Numbered from the stretch's first letter, positions 42,157 to 52,967 are shown. The stretch is 64,000 bases of DNA from Tolypothrix campylonemoides VB511288 (GCA_000828075.3 JXCB02000001.1:427130-491129); one strand, 5' to 3'. The notes: a model not told the origin generated them from the sequence alone. Program-made: numbers and translations.

Positions 42157-45100
42157 TCACTCGACCTTGAACTGATCAGCACTAGCCTGGAGATTTTGAG
42201 CCATTGTTAAAAGTTCCTCAAAGGATGTGGAAATTTCAATTGAACCCTCTTTGGTCTGGTTAGCAATAGCTGCGACCTCTGTCATGGTTTGTGTTACTGA
42301 TTCAATCTGCTGACTTTGTACCTGTGTTGCTTGGGTAATACCCATCACGAGTTGGCTAATTTGGGTTGTGGCTGCAACGATGTCGTTCAGATTCTGACGA
42401 GCTTCGTGTGCTTGTGTTGTTCCTGTTGCAACTTGTTGAATGGCATTTTCCATTGCTACGGAAACTTCTGCTGTACCCTTTTGGATTTCCTGAACCAGCA
42501 GTTCTATCTCAGTCGCGGCTTCAGCAGACTGACGCGCTAAAGACCGCACTTCATCAGCGACTACGGCAAAACCGCGTCCGTACTGTCCGGCTCTGGTCGC
42601 TTCAATTGCTGCGTTCAAGGCAAGCAGTTGAGTCTGAGTCGTAAAGTTGCTTATCAAATTCACGACCTTGGAAACCTTTTGAGAAGATTCTGAGAAGCGC
42701 TTGAGGCGCTTACTGGTTTCCGCCACTGTCTCCCGGATGTCAAGAATGCCGTCCACAGTGCGGTTCATCGCCGCATCTCCTTGCTGGATGGTTTGATTTG
42801 CTTGTTGAACTGCTAGTTCCACCTGTTGAGCGTTTGTTGTTACGGCTTTTGTGGAATTGACGATCGTTTGGATTTGCTCCAAAGCATGAGTTAACGACTG
42901 AAACTGCTGCTGTGCTTGGGTTGATAAACCAATGACAGAAGATTCGCTTGCTTGAGAGGTTTGAGCAAGTTTCCTTGAAGCTGTCTGCACCTGCATGACG
43001 ATTTTTCGCAAACTTTGCAGGGTGATATTGTAGGCGTCGGCGATCGTGCCAACTTCTCCTTCTGTTACGGGAGCACGGACGGTGAGGTTGCCTTGCAATG
43101 CCGGTTGCACCGCCGACAGCAATTGAATAACCTCTTGTTGAAGTTGCTCTTTTGCTGCTCTTTCTCTGGCGCTTGCTTCTGTCAATTGCTGTGCCTGAGT
43201 TTTCAGTTTCTCCAAGTATTCTGCTTGTTGTAAAGCAAGACCGATTTGCACGCCTACCTGAGCTAGCAAGTTGACATCTATCTGCTCCCAATGACGTGGT
43301 CCATCATTTTGATAAGCTCCTAATAAACCCCAGAGTTGGTCGCCCTTAAAGATGGGCGCAATGATATAAGCCTTCGTTCCCCATTGTTCTAGCATTTGGA
43401 TGTGGCATTCCTGATGCCCAGCTGTTCGGAGGTCATCTACGCTGAGCGTTTCTTTCCGGCGATATCGACCGCCGCTGGTTTCTTGGAGGTATGTATCTTC
43501 GGCTCGAGCAAGTTCAGTTCCCACAACTTTGACCCAATCGCTACCAACATCCTCAACCACAAATTCACCACTCCAGTCAGGAGCAAAGCGGTATATACCT
43601 ACCCGGTCAGTTTTTAGCTGTCTGCGTAATTCCGTTACAGCCATTTTTAGCAGATTGTCAAGTGAAAAATTCTCCTGAATAAGAGCTAAGCCGAGTCTAT
43701 AGACCAGTTTGCTGTAGATTGTTCCTTGTTCAAATGACTTAGCTAATCGTTGTGACTGCACACGGAGTTCTTCAATATACTCCGCTTGCTGCAAAGCCAC
43801 TCCTAGTTGAGCGCCAATCTGCGCTAGCACTTTGACTTCACCGTCTTCCCAGTGCCGTGAGCCGCTGTGTTGAAATGCCGATAACAAACCCCAAAGCTTC
43901 TGTCCTTGGAATATAGAAATTACTATGCAGGATTTGACTCCAAACTCCTCTAAGGCTTCTACATGGCAATCGGTTAGGTTAGCATTGTACACGTCATCCA
44001 CGACAAAAGGTTCATTGTTGCGGAATCTGCCGCCCTGGTGTTCGTTCAAATAGGGGTCTTCCCAACCACTGCCAACTAATTTAGGCCATCCCCCAAACTC
44101 TGACTCTACGACAAAGTCACCAAAGTAATCCGGACGAAATTTATAAATTGTTACTCGCTCCACGCTCAGAAGTCTCCTGACTTCTTGGGTCGTTGTCTTG
44201 AAAATGGTGTCAATGTCTGAAGTTTGGCGAATCTTGTTGATAACTTTGGCTGTTGCTCGTTCCCGCTCTACAGCTTTGGCTATCTGACTAGATTGCTCTT
44301 GTAGTTGTTTTAGATAATCTGCTTGCTGTATAGCTATCCCCAGCTGATTGCTAATTTGGGTCAGAACCTTGATTTCTCCTTGTTCCCAGTGACGTGGGTT
44401 GGAGTTTTGATAGACGGCTAATAAACCCCAAAGCTTTTCTCCTTTAAAAATCGGAGTAATGACATATGCTCTTGCTTGATACCGTTCCAGACTCTCAATG
44501 TAACAAGGTGAAAACCCTGCTTGGTAAATATCGCTGACAACCCTAAAGTTTGCTTTTTGAGAAAATGGTCCCCCTTGAGTTTGTTGCAGATAGGTGTCCG
44601 CAATGTTGGTTTTTCCACCGCCAAGGATTTTTACACTGCACTCGCTGATATTTTCTCGCAGGATGGGATTGTTAAGCTGTTCCTGCAACAGAGCAGTCCA
44701 ACCACTTGCTACTGACTCGGCGACAAACTCACCGCTCCAATCTGGCTCAAAGCGATAGACAACCGCACGCTCAGCTTGCAGCAAAACTCGGACTTCCTGA
44801 GTTGTCGTCTTGAAAATAGTGTTAATATCCAACGAGGCGCGAATTTTGTCGAATACTAGAGCCAACGCTCGCTCTCGTTCTGCCACTTTGGTGATCTGGG
44901 AGGATTGCTCGCGCAACTGCTCTAGGTACTCCGCTTGCTGGAGAGCGACGCTAAACTGAGCTGCAATCTGCTTGGCAAAATCAATTTCATCCTGCTGCCA
45001 TTGACGTGAGCTACTGCATTGATGAATGCATAACAATCCCCACAGTTCACTTCCTTTAAGAAGCGGCACAATCAAGTTTGCCCGGACTTGAAACTGCGAC

Positions 45101-46263
45101 AGAACCTCGATATGGCAATCGCTCAAGTTTGCATTGTAGATATCAGCAACTGCCTGAATTTGTCCTTTGGCGTAGTGAGCAGCATACTGTTCGCCAAAAC
45201 AGTGGTCATGAACTTTTGCAGCCAGCGCTGAACTGTAGCCTGAGGTCACATCTTCAGATACAAATTCGCCATCATCAAAGCCGGATTCAGGATCAAAGCG
45301 AAACACCCCTACCCGGTCAGCGTTGAGGAGTTGTCGGACTTCTTTAGCCGTTGCCTTGAAGATTGTCTCCAGATTCAAGGACTGGCGAATTTTCTCTATC
45401 GCTTTGGCTATGACTTTTTCGGTCAGCGCCTGTTTTTGCTGTTGAGCGCGAAATTCTGCTGGCTGTAGAAGTACAGTCAGTTCGGTGACAATTTGGTCAA
45501 GCAGGCTGATTTCAGCTTCCTGCCATTGGCGGGAACCAGAGCATTGATGAACCACGAGCAAGCCCCACACTTGCGAGGACACTCCTGTGTGCGAACCGTT
45601 GTTGAGAGAAGTGTCCGTCCTCTCTATGAGAATTGGCAGACTCAAGCTCGCTTTGACCTGAAACTGTGTGAGCAGTTGCAGTTGGTAGGGACTTAGAGCT
45701 TTTTCGTGGATATCATCTAAGGCTAACACTTGCTGTTGCTGGTAGTTTAGTTGATTTTCATAGCTATTGGCGATGCTCTGGGAGGGAGCCGTCCAAAAGG
45801 CGATCGCACTCAAGGACTCCCCCAAAGAAGGAGTATAACCAGACACCATCGATTCTGCCAGCACCGTGCCCTGGTTTTCTGATTGGAAACGGAAGATCAG
45901 CGCCCGATCCACTTGTAAAACCTTACGAACTTCAGTTACTGTGGTTCTCAACACAGCGTCAAAATTTGCTGTTTGGCGCATCCGACTGACGATGGTGAGT
46001 AACTTTTGCCGCTCGTGCTTGAAGTTTTGCTCAGCTGCGACAGCCACATTAGCCTTAAACTGTGTTTGCAATTCTTGAACCCACTTTTCCAGATGGAGAA
46101 CTTTCTGGTAAGCTTCAGCCGATCCCACCTGTTCAAGGTCTGCTTTGATACCAGTCACTAATTCCAAGGCTTGATGTGGATTTAACCCAGCTATTTTGCC
46201 ATTGCCATTGTGCGACGGGGAGTTGAATGTTTGCTCGCTTTGCTCAAAATCCTGTAAGACCAT
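42157..46263 (-). CDS. pixJ: Cyanobacteriochrome phototaxis receptor (PixJ/PtxD-like MCP)
   Basis: A 1,368-residue soluble methyl-accepting protein without membrane helices: five GAF domains (residues about 90-270, 290-445, 475-645, 680-830, 855-1015), a HAMP-like linker (about 1045-1095) and a C-terminal signalling domain with [34 protein letters not shown]2 has the DXCF motif (D353-H-C355-F) plus Cys383-His384; GAF4 has W734-x-D736 and Cys766-His767; GAF5 has D923 and Cys953-His954 but Ala at the Trp position; GAF3 has Cys587-Tyr; GAF1 has no Cys. So two or three GAFs are likely bilin photosensors. An AAGGA site precedes the ATG. It is part of the pixGHIJL operon. Confidence 0.93.
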   Translation of the reverse strand: MVLQDFEQSEQTFNSPSHNGNGKIAGLNPHQALELVTGIKADLEQVGSAEAYQKVLHLEKWVQELQTQFKANVAVAAEQNFKHERQKLLTIVSRMRQTANFDAVLRTTVTEVRKVLQVDRALIFRFQSENQGTVLAESMVSGYTPSLGESLSAIAFWTAPSQSIANSYENQLNYQQQQVLALDDIHEKALSPYQLQLLTQFQVKASLSLPILIERTDTSLNNGSHTGVSSQVWGLLVVHQCSGSRQWQEAEISLLDQIVTELTVLLQPAEFRAQQQKQALTEKVIAKAIEKIRQSLNLETIFKATAKEVRQLLNADRVGVFRFDPESGFDDGEFVSEDVTSGYSSALAAKVHDHCFGEQYAAHYAKGQIQAVADIYNANLSDCHIEVLSQFQVRANLIVPLLKGSELWGLLCIHQCSSSRQWQQDEIDFAKQIAAQFSVALQQAEYLEQLREQSSQITKVAERERALALVFDKIRASLDINTIFKTTTQEVRVLLQAERAVVYRFEPDWSGEFVAESVASGWTALLQEQLNNPILRENISECSVKILGGGKTNIADTYLQQTQGGPFSQKANFRVVSDIYQAGFSPCYIESLERYQARAYVITPIFKGEKLWGLLAVYQNSNPRHWEQGEIKVLTQISNQLGIAIQQADYLKQLQEQSSQIAKAVERERATAKVINKIRQTSDIDTIFKTTTQEVRRLLSVERVTIYKFRPDYFGDFVVESEFGGWPKLVGSGWEDPYLNEHQGGRFRNNEPFVVDDVYNANLTDCHVEALEEFGVKSCIVISIFQGQKLWGLLSAFQHSGSRHWEDGEVKVLAQIGAQLGVALQQAEYIEELRVQSQRLAKSFEQGTIYSKLVYRLGLALIQENFSLDNLLKMAVTELRRQLKTDRVGIYRFAPDWSGEFVVEDVGSDWVKVVGTELARAEDTYLQETSGGRYRRKETLSVDDLRTAGHQECHIQMLEQWGTKAYIIAPIFKGDQLWGLLGAYQNDGPRHWEQIDVNLLAQVGVQIGLALQQAEYLEKLKTQAQQLTEASARERAAKEQLQQEVIQLLSAVQPALQGNLTVRAPVTEGEVGTIADAYNITLQSLRKIVMQVQTASRKLAQTSQASESSVIGLSTQAQQQFQSLTHALEQIQTIVNSTKAVTTNAQQVELAVQQANQTIQQGDAAMNRTVDGILDIRETVAETSKRLKRFSESSQKVSKVVNLISNFTTQTQLLALNAAIEATRAGQYGRGFAVVADEVRSLARQSAEAATEIELLVQEIQKGTAEVSVAMENAIQQVATGTTQAHEARQNLNDIVAATTQISQLVMGITQATQVQSQQIESVTQTMTEVAAIANQTKEGSIEISTSFEELLTMAQNLQASADQFKVE

Positions 46264-46554
46264 ACCTAAATCCTTGGGGTTTATATCCTTATGTTGATCA
46301 ACTTGGTTTCTGTGGTTATTTCAATAACCGGAAAAGTACTTAGGACTCAGGAGCCAGAATAAACAATTCCGTATTTGAGTATCGAGAGTGAGGTTTTGGT
46401 TCTCAGTAAGTTCGCAAGCCCATAAATTCGGGGGCATGAAAAATTCTTTATTTGCTTAAATCCCCCAAATTTCATCCCTGGGGAGCCAACTCGTGTGTTC
46501 TGCGTTCTGCCTAAGGTGAGTTCTTCTTAAAATCTTCTTAAAAGATATAAGACT

Positions 46555-47085
46555 TCAAGAAACTCCTGTTCGGTGTATCTGCCACATCTGATACCGAGTA
46601 ATACCTGTGACATCCAAAACAGTACTACCATCCGGCAAAGCCCCTAGAACAAAAGGTAGGAGTTTGGGAGGAAATAAGCCCGGTGCTGATCGCTGCAGTT
46701 GTTGCAAGTCGTGTGACTCAATGTCATCAACTTGCTTAACTACTAGACCCACAGCATATTCGTTGGCTGTAACGACGATCGCTACAGGGGTTCCCGCAGG
46801 AGTCAATGGAGGATAACCAACAAGATGGTTTAAGTCTAAAAGCCACAGCATTTCTGCGCGCCAATTGCAAATTCCCAAAACGCAACTCGGCATTTCAGGA
46901 ACAGGTAAAATTCCTGCTAAATTGACCTGGATAATTTCTGCAATTTGCTCTAAAGGTAAGAGCGCGCTCTCTTGAAGTCCAAGGGGAAAGCGAAGCAATT
47001 TACAAAGGTTACTTTCTGGGGGAAGTGGGTCTAGTCCTAATGCGTCAAGACTAGTCACTGCTAGTACAGATTGAAATGTCTGCAT
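46555..47085 (-). CDS. pixI: CheW-like adaptor (PixI)
   Basis: A 176-residue CheW domain with FPLGLQESALLPLEQIAEIIQV, WRAEMLWLLDLNHLVGYPPL and VKQVDDIESHDLQQLQRS. A conserved ILPVPEMPSCVLGICNWRAE segment matches CheW (IPNMPEFVLGVINLRG-type). The ATG at 47085 is preferred over a TTG 8 codons upstream. It couples receptor PixJ to kinase PixL. Placed between the CheY-like gene and the receptor, as in other pix operons. Confidence 0.88.
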   Translation of the reverse strand: MQTFQSVLAVTSLDALGLDPLPPESNLCKLLRFPLGLQESALLPLEQIAEIIQVNLAGILPVPEMPSCVLGICNWRAEMLWLLDLNHLVGYPPLTPAGTPVAIVVTANEYAVGLVVKQVDDIESHDLQQLQRSAPGLFPPKLLPFVLGALPDGSTVLDVTGITRYQMWQIHRTGVS

Positions 47086-47153
47086 AAATTCAAGAGCGAC
47101 AACTCCCAATTAATAATTTCTATGTGATTAACAAGATAAAGAATTACGAAACA

Positions 47154-47546
47154 CTAAATTATGCGCCCACTCCACTGCTGAAAACCTGAAGTCAATTGCT
47201 GGATTGTTTGAACTAGATGTTGCTGGTTTACTGGCTTAGGTATATAAGCATCAGCTCCCAACATCGTACCCCAGAGTTTGTCAGCTTCGGTTCCTTTCGT
47301 TGAACATATCACCACTGGAATACCCTTGGTATTGACATTAGTTTTGAGTTCACGGCACAATTCAAACCCACTTTGCCCTGGCAAAATGACATCGAGCATG
47401 ACCAAATCTGGTGTCTGCAATTGCAGTTTTGATTGTGCCTCCTCAACACTTTTAGCGGTGATCACTGTTATCCCCACTTGTTTGAGGTAAAGCGTTAACA
47501 CTTGCATTTCTGTTAAGCTATCTTCAACTAAAAGGACTGTAGTCAT
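47154..47546 (-). CDS. pixH: CheY-like response regulator (PixH)
   Basis: A 130-residue single receiver domain. Acidic residues are in LLVEDSLTEM, the phosphoacceptor Asp is in LVMLDVILPGQSG near residue 52, the Thr/Ser switch is in VVICSTKG near residue 81 and the Lys is in AYIPKPVNQQ near residue 104. No output domain. It should control the type IV pilus motor in response to phosphorylation by PixL. Confidence 0.92.
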   Translation of the reverse strand: MTTVLLVEDSLTEMQVLTLYLKQVGITVITAKSVEEAQSKLQLQTPDLVMLDVILPGQSGFELCRELKTNVNTKGIPVVICSTKGTEADKLWGTMLGADAYIPKPVNQQHLVQTIQQLTSGFQQWSGRII

Positions 47547-47910
47547 AAAAAATATTTCCGCAATACAAGACTATTCATTTTTTAGTAATCTTCTACAAGA
47601 TTCATGAAAATCCGTGAAGTTTCATTAAATTTGGGAGAGCATTATAGCTAATTTTTCATAATACTAGTACAACGCGGCGTAAATAGGGCAACCATTTAAA
47701 ATCCCTGAAAACCTCATTCCATAATACTTTTGACTTTTGACTTTTGACTTTTGACTTCCGCCTTGCGGTACTAGCTATTAGCAATCAAAGAAGAGACTTA
47801 GTGAATAAGAATGCTATTCTTTGTTTTGCTTGTCTTAAATTTGTTTTTTCAGTGAATAATGGATGAGTGCTTGTTAACTCTCAAAGGATGTCAATCACAA
47901 GAGCTACAAA
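47547..47910. other. Intergenic region between pixG and pixH
   Basis: No gene. It contains a CTTTTGA heptamer array at about 47730-47756 and AT-rich sequence that may hold a promoter for pixH onwards. Confidence 0.5.
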
Positions 47911-49278
47911 CTAAGCTTGAACTGTTTGTAGACTTTCCGATTGGACAGGGTTGGGAGTTGGTAGATGCTTTTGTAGGATTTTGAGTACCTTAGTAGCGGT
48001 GATGGGCTTTGCTAAAAAGCCAGAAGAGCCAACCATTTTTGCACGCACCCTATCTACTATACCGTCATTGCCCGTAAGAATAATCACAGGCGTGTTCTTG
48101 AAAGCCGAGACGCGGCGAATTTGAGTACAAATTTCATATCCGTTGGCGATCGGCATAACCAAGTCTAAAAAGATGAGGCTTGGTTTGTACTCTAGCAATA
48201 TCGGCAGTGCTGTGACTGGGTCTTGAATATTAAGAAACCGATAACCCGCTTGAGCAAGAATGTTACCCATCTTCAGGCTATCGCTATCGCTGTCATCAAT
48301 ATGAGCTATCAAGGAGCCAGTTTCTTCAGGTTGAACCAAGTTTACGGGTGGAGAGTCAAAGGTTGACTGAGAGTGAGTGGCTTGAACCGGTTGAACGAAA
48401 TCGTATTCCTCAACCTTAGTGGATTTTGTCAACTGTAGAGTCAGCTGGGGATGAGTTTCTATTAAAGGCTTTAACAAGCGTTGAGATGACGGAGCCAGTA
48501 TTCTGCTATTATTAATAGCACCATTAGCTGGGGTTTGTTTTGCGGATGAGGGCGAGGATACCGCTACTGCAACTGGAGTCGGTAAGTCTGGGATGGTTAA
48601 GAGTTCTAGAATACCTTGGTCAGCCAGATTCTGTATGACAGTTGCCACGGTTGTCAAATTTTGTCTCATCTGTAAGGCAATATCCCAAATGGTGTTTTCA
48701 CCATTGACGAGTTGGCTGAGGCTGAAGAAAGTTTTAGAAGTCGTTAAATTTTGGTGATTCATGGGCAACTTAAAAATCGGTGCCATGTCAGGGCAAAGAG
48801 TTCCTAAACCCATGTTTTGCCATTGCTTGCACAGATCAATGGCTGCTTGTAACGATTGCTTTACCTCTATTAAGGCAATTGGATGTACTTTTTTAGGCAA
48901 CCAAAAGCTTCTTAACTTTGAATGACCTACTAGAGTAAATAAAACTTCATCAACAATTTTGCTAATAATGCTTTTTGCCTGCGTTAGGGTCAACTGATTT
49001 TGATTGATACCCCCCTGAAGTAAATCATATTCCCATAGTTCATCCTCTTGCCTATGAGGAGCACCAAATTTCACGCTAGGGCAATCTTGCGTCACTGCTC
49101 TGTGCCAACGTCGAACGCGGTGACCTCCTCCTGTAGCATATAGCAAACGTCCCAAGAAGAAATATAGATGCCATTGGTTATCGCCCGACGACAAAATCAG
49201 CTCTCCAGTTGCTCGTTGCTGGCTTAACACTGCTAACCTTTCGGCAATATTCGCAAAGCTTGGAAATCCTGGCTGCAT
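47911..49278 (-). CDS. pixG: PatA/PixG-type response regulator
   Basis: A 455-residue protein. The N-terminal half is a DUF4388/PatA-type domain (LAVLSQQRATGELILSSGDNQWHLYFFLGRLLYA, given here as its core GELILSSGDNQWHLYFFLGR), followed by a winged-helix-like stretch (NGENTIWDIALQMRQNLTTVATVIQNLADQGILELL, core WDIALQMRQNLTTVATV). The C-terminal receiver carries IAHIDDSDSDSLKMG, phosphoacceptor Asp in LIFLDLVMPIANG and Lys in GFLAKPITATK. This order is that of PatA and PixG, the first gene of pix/ptx operons. It should receive phosphate from PixL. Confidence 0.9.
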   Translation of the reverse strand: MQPGFPSFANIAERLAVLSQQRATGELILSSGDNQWHLYFFLGRLLYATGGGHRVRRWHRAVTQDCPSVKFGAPHRQEDELWEYDLLQGGINQNQLTLTQAKSIISKIVDEVLFTLVGHSKLRSFWLPKKVHPIALIEVKQSLQAAIDLCKQWQNMGLGTLCPDMAPIFKLPMNHQNLTTSKTFFSLSQLVNGENTIWDIALQMRQNLTTVATVIQNLADQGILELLTIPDLPTPVAVAVSSPSSAKQTPANGAINNSRILAPSSQRLLKPLIETHPQLTLQLTKSTKVEEYDFVQPVQATHSQSTFDSPPVNLVQPEETGSLIAHIDDSDSDSLKMGNILAQAGYRFLNIQDPVTALPILLEYKPSLIFLDLVMPIANGYEICTQIRRVSAFKNTPVIILTGNDGIVDRVRAKMVGSSGFLAKPITATKVLKILQKHLPTPNPVQSESLQTVQA

Positions 49279-49875
49279 TACGTAATTTCCTTTAATAAAA
49301 AGTTACCCTACAGGTAAGGTGCACCCAGTTGCTCTCAATTTCTAGCCTTCGGTTTTTACCGTTAAACAGCAATACTCCGGCTATTGTACTTATGGTAGAC
49401 AAGTGTAATTGAATGTTATATCAGTAATATTACGTAAAAAAAACCATTATATTTTAAATAATTGTAAAGAAAAAATTAACCATTGGGTAAGATAAAAAGA
49501 TGACTTTATTAAGTTCATACTATGAATGCAAGATATCAAGCAATTTAGAGCAATATATTTAACATTTTTTTACAAAAACTTTATTTTCCTAGTACCTCAG
49601 CTTTTTACTCAAAAAATGCCAAAAACAAGGATATTAGCTAACCTTAATTATAAAATGTAGTCCCAGAACTTTGCATACTTGCGCTGCAAGATAAATATTT
49701 ATTTTTGGAAAAAATCTTTATGAAGTTTTTTTACAACAACTTAATACTATTCGAGTACACAAAAATTAACGTTTAATGACTCATTGGCAAATTTTCTTGA
49801 AAAAATCCGGTAATGGGCTATTTGAAACCGCAGATGCACGCAGATAAATTATCTGTGTGCATCTATATTTATCTT
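49279..49875. other. Intergenic region upstream of the pix operon
   Basis: AT-rich, no gene recognised. It should contain the pixG promoter in the part nearest 49279, since pixG is on the minus strand. A palindromic CGCAGATGCACGCAGATAAATTATCTGTGTGCATCT hairpin lies at about 49829-49864, of the same type as at 56442-56500. Confidence 0.5.
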
Positions 49876-51216
49876 CTAAGCTATAGTTTTTTTCATGGTG
49901 AAATAATCCTGAACCTCTCCTTGATTATCAATAAATTTGACATCAAGCCTTTTCCCATGTACGTCCAACACGAGTGACCCAGGAATACTGAGTGACGTAT
50001 ACATTGCTGGATGCGGAGATACTTGGTCGGCGAAAGCAGATGTACCTGCAACGATATACACTGTCCCGGCGTGGGAAGCCGCAAGAGGTTTTTGGTAAGG
50101 TGTTGATTCGTCTTCTCGCCCACTTCCTCCATCTTTTTTCATCTGTTCTGTAAAGGTGTCGGAAGTGCCATAATGTCCATTAATAAGGTAGGAGCGCTCG
50201 TAGGAGTGACTGTGACCACCCAACACAAGGTCTACACCTGCTGCTTCTAAAATGGGAAGCGCATGCTCTCTGATTTCAATCAGCTCAATCTCTGTATCTG
50301 AATCATGTGATCCCTTCGTGTAGGGAGGATGATGCCAAAAAGCAATCTTCCAATCCTTGTCGGTTGCTGCAATATCGCGTGCTAACCAGGTTAACATTGC
50401 ACCTTGGGGAGTGCGATATTCTTCTAGGGAATTGTCCGAAGGGCGATCGCCTTCTTGCGCTGGGACAAAAGAGCGATCGCTACCATACGAATCTAAACAA
50501 ATAAAATGGATATTGCCGTAGTCAAACGAGTAATATGCGGCGGTTCTAGACGGTACACCTCCTGCTTCCCCACGAGTCGGCATTGTGAAAAGCTCATAGT
50601 ATGGTCCTGTCTGCAACAGAGAATTAGCGCACCCACCGTCATGATTGCCGATCGCAGTCCAAAGCACACTACTACGCAGGAATTGGGGATACATCTCAAA
50701 TATTCCCCGCTGATACTCTTCATAAGTGCCAGTATCATAAGCATTGTCGCCAAGCATGAGCCAAAGGTCGGTATGGCGACTCTGTGTAAATTTTAGATAG
50801 CCATCGCGCACGCTTGCTGCAATATCATTCCCACGTCCTGCATCCCCTAAAACCAAGATACGTAGGGGTCGAACTTCTTCTGGTGCTAGGTTTTGTGATG
50901 GTGCAGTTACAAAAAAGTAATCTTCTGTCCCCCCCGCTTGTACACCCGTTGTTGTACCAATTGCGTAATAATATTTCGTGTCTGGCGTGAGTCCAGTAAG
51001 TTTGACAGTGTGGTCACAGGTAATGGTTGTTTCTTCTTGCGTTAAATCAAGTCCGTCTGGATTTGTGCCATACCACACTTTGCTATCAACAGCAGCATTA
51101 GTAGCCCAGCGGATGATTATGCTAGACTCAGTGCCTACTTGTAGATACGGACCCCGAACAATTTGCAGATTCTCAAGGAAGGTTCCTTGCTCTGCCTCAA
51201 GGTAGATTAGCATCAT
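49876..51216 (-). CDS. Purple acid phosphatase-like metallophosphoesterase
   Basis: A 446-residue protein with an N-terminal fibronectin-like domain typical of purple acid phosphatases (IVRGPYLQVGTESSIIIRW, then GLTPDTKYYYAIG) and a C-terminal metallophosphoesterase domain: LVLGDAGRGND near residue 120, LMLGDNAYDTGTYEEY near residue 153, AIGNHDGG near residue 188, FWHHPPYTKGSH near residue 287 and LGGHSHSYERS near residue 330. These are the five metal-binding blocks. No clear signal peptide is present from this start. It should hydrolyse phosphomonoesters. A single gene with repeats on the 5' side. Confidence 0.91.
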   Translation of the reverse strand: MMLIYLEAEQGTFLENLQIVRGPYLQVGTESSIIIRWATNAAVDSKVWYGTNPDGLDLTQEETTITCDHTVKLTGLTPDTKYYYAIGTTTGVQAGGTEDYFFVTAPSQNLAPEEVRPLRILVLGDAGRGNDIAASVRDGYLKFTQSRHTDLWLMLGDNAYDTGTYEEYQRGIFEMYPQFLRSSVLWTAIGNHDGGCANSLLQTGPYYELFTMPTRGEAGGVPSRTAAYYSFDYGNIHFICLDSYGSDRSFVPAQEGDRPSDNSLEEYRTPQGAMLTWLARDIAATDKDWKIAFWHHPPYTKGSHDSDTEIELIEIREHALPILEAAGVDLVLGGHSHSYERSYLINGHYGTSDTFTEQMKKDGGSGREDESTPYQKPLAASHAGTVYIVAGTSAFADQVSPHPAMYTSLSIPGSLVLDVHGKRLDVKFIDNQGEVQDYFTMKKTIA

Positions 51217-51850
51217 CGGCGAAATAATATCCGATGTTAACTTGTTTAACAGAAAAATTAAAGAAGGAGTCAGAATTCAGAATTCAGAATCACTTGCGTT
51301 GGGGATTTAAACCCCAACGAGAGTGAAGACATGGTATAGACGGTGGGGATGCGCGACCCGTTACTCATCCGCCCTTCGGGTGAATCCTATGCCTATGGCT
51401 AACGCCACGCCTAACGGCGAACGGCACGCTACGCGAACGGATACGCTGAGTCCCAAGGGGACACGCTGCGCGTTAGCGTTCGCGAAGCGTGTGCCTTTGG
51501 CACTCAGCTCCTCCGAAGGAGGCACACGAGCGCCAGATGTCTAGGTCGGGAAACCCTCCTGCACCACTGGTCTCACCAGTCGCTACGGGCGTTCATTCTG
51601 ACTTCTGGCGACTGACACCTGAGTTCTTTTCGTTAAATTTTTACAAATATTTTACCAAGTCGCGCCCAGAATGTCCCCAGCACAATCTTTGATTTGGTGA
51701 TGAAATGAATGGGCGCGCTGTTGTTGGGGGGCTGGCGACTGGGAAAAATTTTCTTTCTTTGGGAGGGCTTTGTTACCCCTTCCATAATTTTTCGCGTTGT
51801 ACCCCCCAATCCCCAATCCCTAATCCCCAATCCCCAGTCCCTACTTCGCA
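51217..51850. repeat. Dense cluster of small GC palindromes
   Basis: No gene. At 51360-51540 a run of palindromes (CCCTTCGGG, GCGTTCGCGAAGC, GTGCCTTTGGCAC, CTCCTCCGAAGGAG, CGTTAGCGTTCGCG) is followed by a GGGAAACCCTCCTGCA repeat at about 51549-51565 and by a CCCAATC heptamer array at 51805-51842. Short palindromes of the same kind occur inside the miniature element at 35631-35927 and at 60431-60600. Confidence 0.7.
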
Positions 51851-52609
51851 TCAAACTTTAACAGCTTTGCCAATGTAGCACACAGAAGTGTCATCGTTAA
51901 TTCTGATTTTCAAGAATTCTGCTTTTTCGTCCTGACTTTGGTTATTCAAACCCTTCAAGAATACATCTCTGATAGTTTTAAAGTTAGTCCCATCAGTTAA
52001 GTCAAATCCTTTGATGACGATATCTCCAAAGCCAGTGCTTTCCATGATATCAGTCAATTCCTGGGGGTTAATAAACTTATTCCAGTCGTGAAGCCCACAT
52101 GGTAATTGTCTGACAACATATTCCAGAAGCCAAATCATTATCAATTTCGATTGAAAAGTTCTATTGATAGTGTCAAAGAAAAATAATCCTTTTTTCTTTA
52201 AAACTCTGTAAGCTTCTGAAATGACTTTGCTCAAATCTTCAATATGCTCTAAAACATCAAAACACACAACGACATCAAATGTGTTTTCATCATAAGGCAG
52301 GTGTTCAGCAACTCCACATTGATACTCAATTTGTAGGAGACTTTCTCTTGCGTGTTCTTGTGCAACTTTAATTGAATTTAAAGATAAATCAATACCTGAT
52401 ACATTTGCTTTCTGTTTGGCTAAAAATTCACAAGCTAATCCACCTCCACAACCAATGTCTAAAACTTTGATTCCTTGCCAGCATGGGATATAACTTTTAA
52501 ACCACTCAAATCTTGACTTGTTTAAATGGCTGGATAGATGTAATGTTTCGCCTTGCTTCCACCATTTATCTGCGTTCAAATCATAATATTCTAAGTCATT
52601 CTTTTTCAT
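51851..52609 (-). CDS. UbiG-like class I SAM methyltransferase
   Basis: A 252-residue methyltransferase. Motif I is VLDIGCGGGLACEFLA near residue 50, the acidic loop SGIDLS near residue 72, and the post-motif FDVVVCFDVLEHIED near residue 112. The start YYDLNADKWWKQGETLHL resembles UbiG, the quinone O-methyltransferase. Cyanobacteria do not make ubiquinone, so the substrate is probably another phenol or lipid. No operon partner. Confidence 0.86.
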   Translation of the reverse strand: MKKNDLEYYDLNADKWWKQGETLHLSSHLNKSRFEWFKSYIPCWQGIKVLDIGCGGGLACEFLAKQKANVSGIDLSLNSIKVAQEHARESLLQIEYQCGVAEHLPYDENTFDVVVCFDVLEHIEDLSKVISEAYRVLKKKGLFFFDTINRTFQSKLIMIWLLEYVVRQLPCGLHDWNKFINPQELTDIMESTGFGDIVIKGFDLTDGTNFKTIRDVFLKGLNNQSQDEKAEFLKIRINDDTSVCYIGKAVKV

Positions 52610-52760
52610 TTTTCTACTCTATCTTTATGTGAGGCTTTATGTGAGAAATTTGGGGTTTTGCCTTATACTGACAAGGGGCGCAAGGAACTGCGCCCCTACA
52701 CCCTCTAAAAAGCCCTATTTTTTCCTTATTCACGTAAGTTATAAAATCGTGAGCAAAGGC

Positions 52761-52967
52761 TTAGCCAATGAAGTGGAGTACATCACGCACCACGCTATAG
52801 CCAGCCAAATCCCAAAATAGGTAAGCCACAAAGCCAATCATAGCTAAGCGTCCATTCCACAGTTCCTGTTGGGGATTCCAACCAATAATCCAGGCATTGC
52901 GATCAGCGCCGTTGTATGCCTTGGCAACAGCAGGTAATTGAGTAGCTTCGTTGGTACCAGATTTCAT
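52761..52967 (-). CDS. High-light-inducible protein (Hlip / SCP)
   Basis: A 68-residue single-helix member of the chlorophyll a/b-binding superfamily. The signature ELWNGRLAMIGFVAYLFWD provides chlorophyll-binding Glu, Asn and Arg. It is a thylakoid protein that handles pigments under high light or stress. An AAGGAA site precedes the ATG by ten bases. Confidence 0.95.
   Translation of the reverse strand: MKSGTNEATQLPAVAKAYNGADRNAWIIGWNPQQELWNGRLAMIGFVAYLFWDLAGYSVVRDVLHFIG

Noticed and set aside
48950-49300. Naming pixG as patA of heterocyst patterning
   Set aside because: The DUF4388-plus-receiver order is shared, but the operon context with cheY, cheW, MCP and cheA points to phototaxis rather than patterning.
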